From: Endomicrobiia bacterium
GTDB taxonomy: Bacteria > Elusimicrobiota > Endomicrobiia > PHAN01
DNA: 8,364 bases
Assembly: GCA_030018875.1 (NCBI GenBank)
Contig: JASEHK010000056.1
Span: 1 to 8,364 of the forward strand
Direction of reading: 5' to 3'
A program made the position numbers and the translations under genes. Below are positions 7,687 to 8,364 of the stretch, piece by piece (position 1 is the stretch's first letter; each line of letters begins with the position of its first letter). The notes beneath the pieces were generated by a model. The model had not been told where the DNA came from and searched no databases. It saw nothing but the letters and a program-made list of their open reading frames with translations.

Positions 7687-7714
7687 CCGCGCGCCGATTT
7701 ATCGGGGCGCGCGG
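7687..7714 (-). promoter_or_regulatory. GC-rich hairpin in the rplJ-rplL spacer
   Basis: CCGCGCGCC and GGCGCGCGG form a 9-bp, all-GC perfect stem around a 10-base loop. It lies 14 bases after the rplJ stop and about 27 bases before the rplL Shine-Dalgarno. In the direction of transcription it is followed by GCTTAAAAATC, so there is no U tract and it is not a standard intrinsic terminator. It probably folds in the mRNA and could protect upstream RNA, mark a processing site or give partial pausing; those roles are inferred. No gene is seen in the remaining bases of this 81-base spacer. Confidence 0.65.
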
Positions 7715-7728
7715 ACATTAACTTCTAT

Positions 7729-8262
7729 CTACTGTTTGGACTGTGATTTCTGATGCAAAATCAATACAAGATTCCGGGCGGGCGCGTTCATTATGCCCAT
7801 AATCGCCGAGACGGGACTTTGAATGACGCCCATCAATTGAGAAAGAAGCGCCTCGCGGCTCGGCAGTTTTGAATATGTCACGATGTCTTTATCGGTGATG
7901 AGTTTGCCGTCAACTACGGCGAAACGCAACTTTATTTTCTGATTTTTTTTCGCGAAATCGGAAATAGATTTGGAAGCCTCGATTATATCCGTTGACCACA
8001 GAACGGCCAGCGGCCCCTTCAATTTGGCCGCGAACGAAGAGGCGGGGCTTTTTGTTTTTTCAAGCGCCTGAACCAGCAGATTATTTTTGACGACTTCAAA
8101 CTCCGGCGCGTTGGCCGACGATGGCGCATGAATCTTCAATCTAAGTTCGTCGAAATCGGCTACCGTCATACCCTGATATTCGGCGAATATCATCATAGGA
8201 TATTTCAAAAGCTTTCCGGAAAGTTCGGCGATAATCTTTGATTTTTGAACTTTGGTTTTCAT
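7729..8262 (-). CDS. rplJ: 50S ribosomal protein L10
   Basis: Base of the ribosomal stalk: binds 23S rRNA and anchors L7/L12 dimers through its long C-terminal helix. It has 177 residues, normal for the family. The N-terminal rRNA-binding domain shows the family pattern: a KSKIIAEL helix (7-14), FAEYQGMTVADFDELR (26-41), VVKNNLL (57-63) and LKGPLAVLW (81-89). A stretch of about six extra residues (PSSANA, 47-52) lengthens the loop before VVKNNLL. The C-terminal part LPSREALLSQLMGVIQSP (133-150) leads into the L12-binding helix and ends in a polar tail. The start is the only ATG preceding the conserved N-terminus. Its leader has no strong Shine-Dalgarno, only GGAA in an A-rich stretch. The upstream gene stops 12 bases before it, so no separate rplJ promoter or long L10-binding leader fits between them. 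The stop codon is TAG. Confidence 0.97.
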   Translation of the reverse strand: MKTKVQKSKIIAELSGKLLKYPMMIFAEYQGMTVADFDELRLKIHAPSSANAPEFEVVKNNLLVQALEKTKSPASSFAAKLKGPLAVLWSTDIIEASKSISDFAKKNQKIKLRFAVVDGKLITDKDIVTYSKLPSREALLSQLMGVIQSPVSAIMGIMNAPARNLVLILHQKSQSKQ

Positions 8263-8274
8263 TTTTATATTCCG

Positions 8275-8364
8275 TTAGAAACCCACCGATATTCCGATGG
8301 CTGCGTATCTCACCGGCGCGAAGCCCGCCTCGAAAAACAGCGACTCCTCCGGTTTAAAGTTGAT
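8275..8364 (-). CDS. C-terminal end of a putative outer-membrane beta-barrel protein (5' part outside window)
   Basis: Twenty-nine codons and a TAA stop are visible; the rest lies beyond the window. The final residues are RYAAIGISVGF. Counted back from the terminal Phe, positions 1, 3, 5, 7 and 9 are apolar and alternate with small or polar residues, which is the pattern of a last beta-strand recognised by the BAM machinery. The segment before it, SLFFEAGFAPV, could be the preceding strand. The other two minus-strand frames contain stops here. The family cannot be named from so short a piece. It is not the end of L1 (rplA), the gene normally found just upstream of rplJ. The 12-base gap to rplJ suggests that transcription continues from this gene into rplJ, or that the rplJ promoter lies inside it. 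The beta-barrel reading is inference from a short C-terminal motif. Confidence 0.5.
   Translation of the reverse strand: MNFKPEESLFFEAGFAPVRYAAIGISVGF

Noticed and set aside
8297..8364. Plus-strand open frame starting ATGGCTGCG and running off the window
   Set aside because: It is antisense to the minus-strand frame that ends with a beta-barrel-like motif directly before rplJ; no ribosome-binding site or family similarity is seen.
1..8364. A previously undescribed multi-gene system
   Set aside because: All complete genes are universal core genes in their usual order. Novelty here is limited to spacer structure, protein insertions and the upstream neighbour.

Overview
The window is the 3' part of a ribosomal protein / RNA polymerase operon, read entirely from the minus strand. 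In transcription order it holds the last 29 codons of an unidentified gene whose C-terminus looks like an outer-membrane beta-barrel (8364-8275), rplJ (L10, 8262-7729), rplL (L7/L12, 7647-7258), rpoB (RNA polymerase beta, 7127-3387) and the first 1126 codons of rpoC (beta', 3380-1, running off the window). All four recognised genes are intact in frame. I read rpoC codon by codon from the ATG at 3380 to the window edge and found no stop or frameshift.

The genes supply the L10-L12 stalk of the 50S subunit, which recruits translational GTPases, and the two large catalytic subunits of RNA polymerase. The order rplJ-rplL-rpoB-rpoC is the ordinary bacterial one. What is not ordinary is the gene in front: rplJ is normally preceded by rplK-rplA, but here a membrane-protein-like gene ends only 12 bases before rplJ. 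The non-coding spacers are 12 bp before rplJ, 81 bp (rplJ-rplL, with a strong GC hairpin), 130 bp (rplL-rpoB, with a dense array of inverted 10-bp repeats around a near-perfect palindrome) and 6 bp (rpoB-rpoC).

Organism: a Gram-negative-type bacterium of mid GC content. The beta' trigger loop carries the start of an SI3-type insertion. A short extra segment before the bridge helix and the trigger-loop sequence QLTLRTFH resemble Bacteroidota-type beta' as I recall it, but the beta lobe insertions and the roughly 66-residue extra segment in beta' do not fit a standard Bacteroidota enzyme. A deep lineage such as Elusimicrobiota is my guess at low confidence. Isoleucine is mostly encoded by ATA even in these housekeeping genes, and only rplL has a strong Shine-Dalgarno sequence.

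I do not see a novel defence, mobile or biosynthetic system. The points worth a second look are the rplL-rpoB repeat array, the natural substitutions at rifampicin-contact positions of RpoB, the beta' insertion and the displaced rplKA context.
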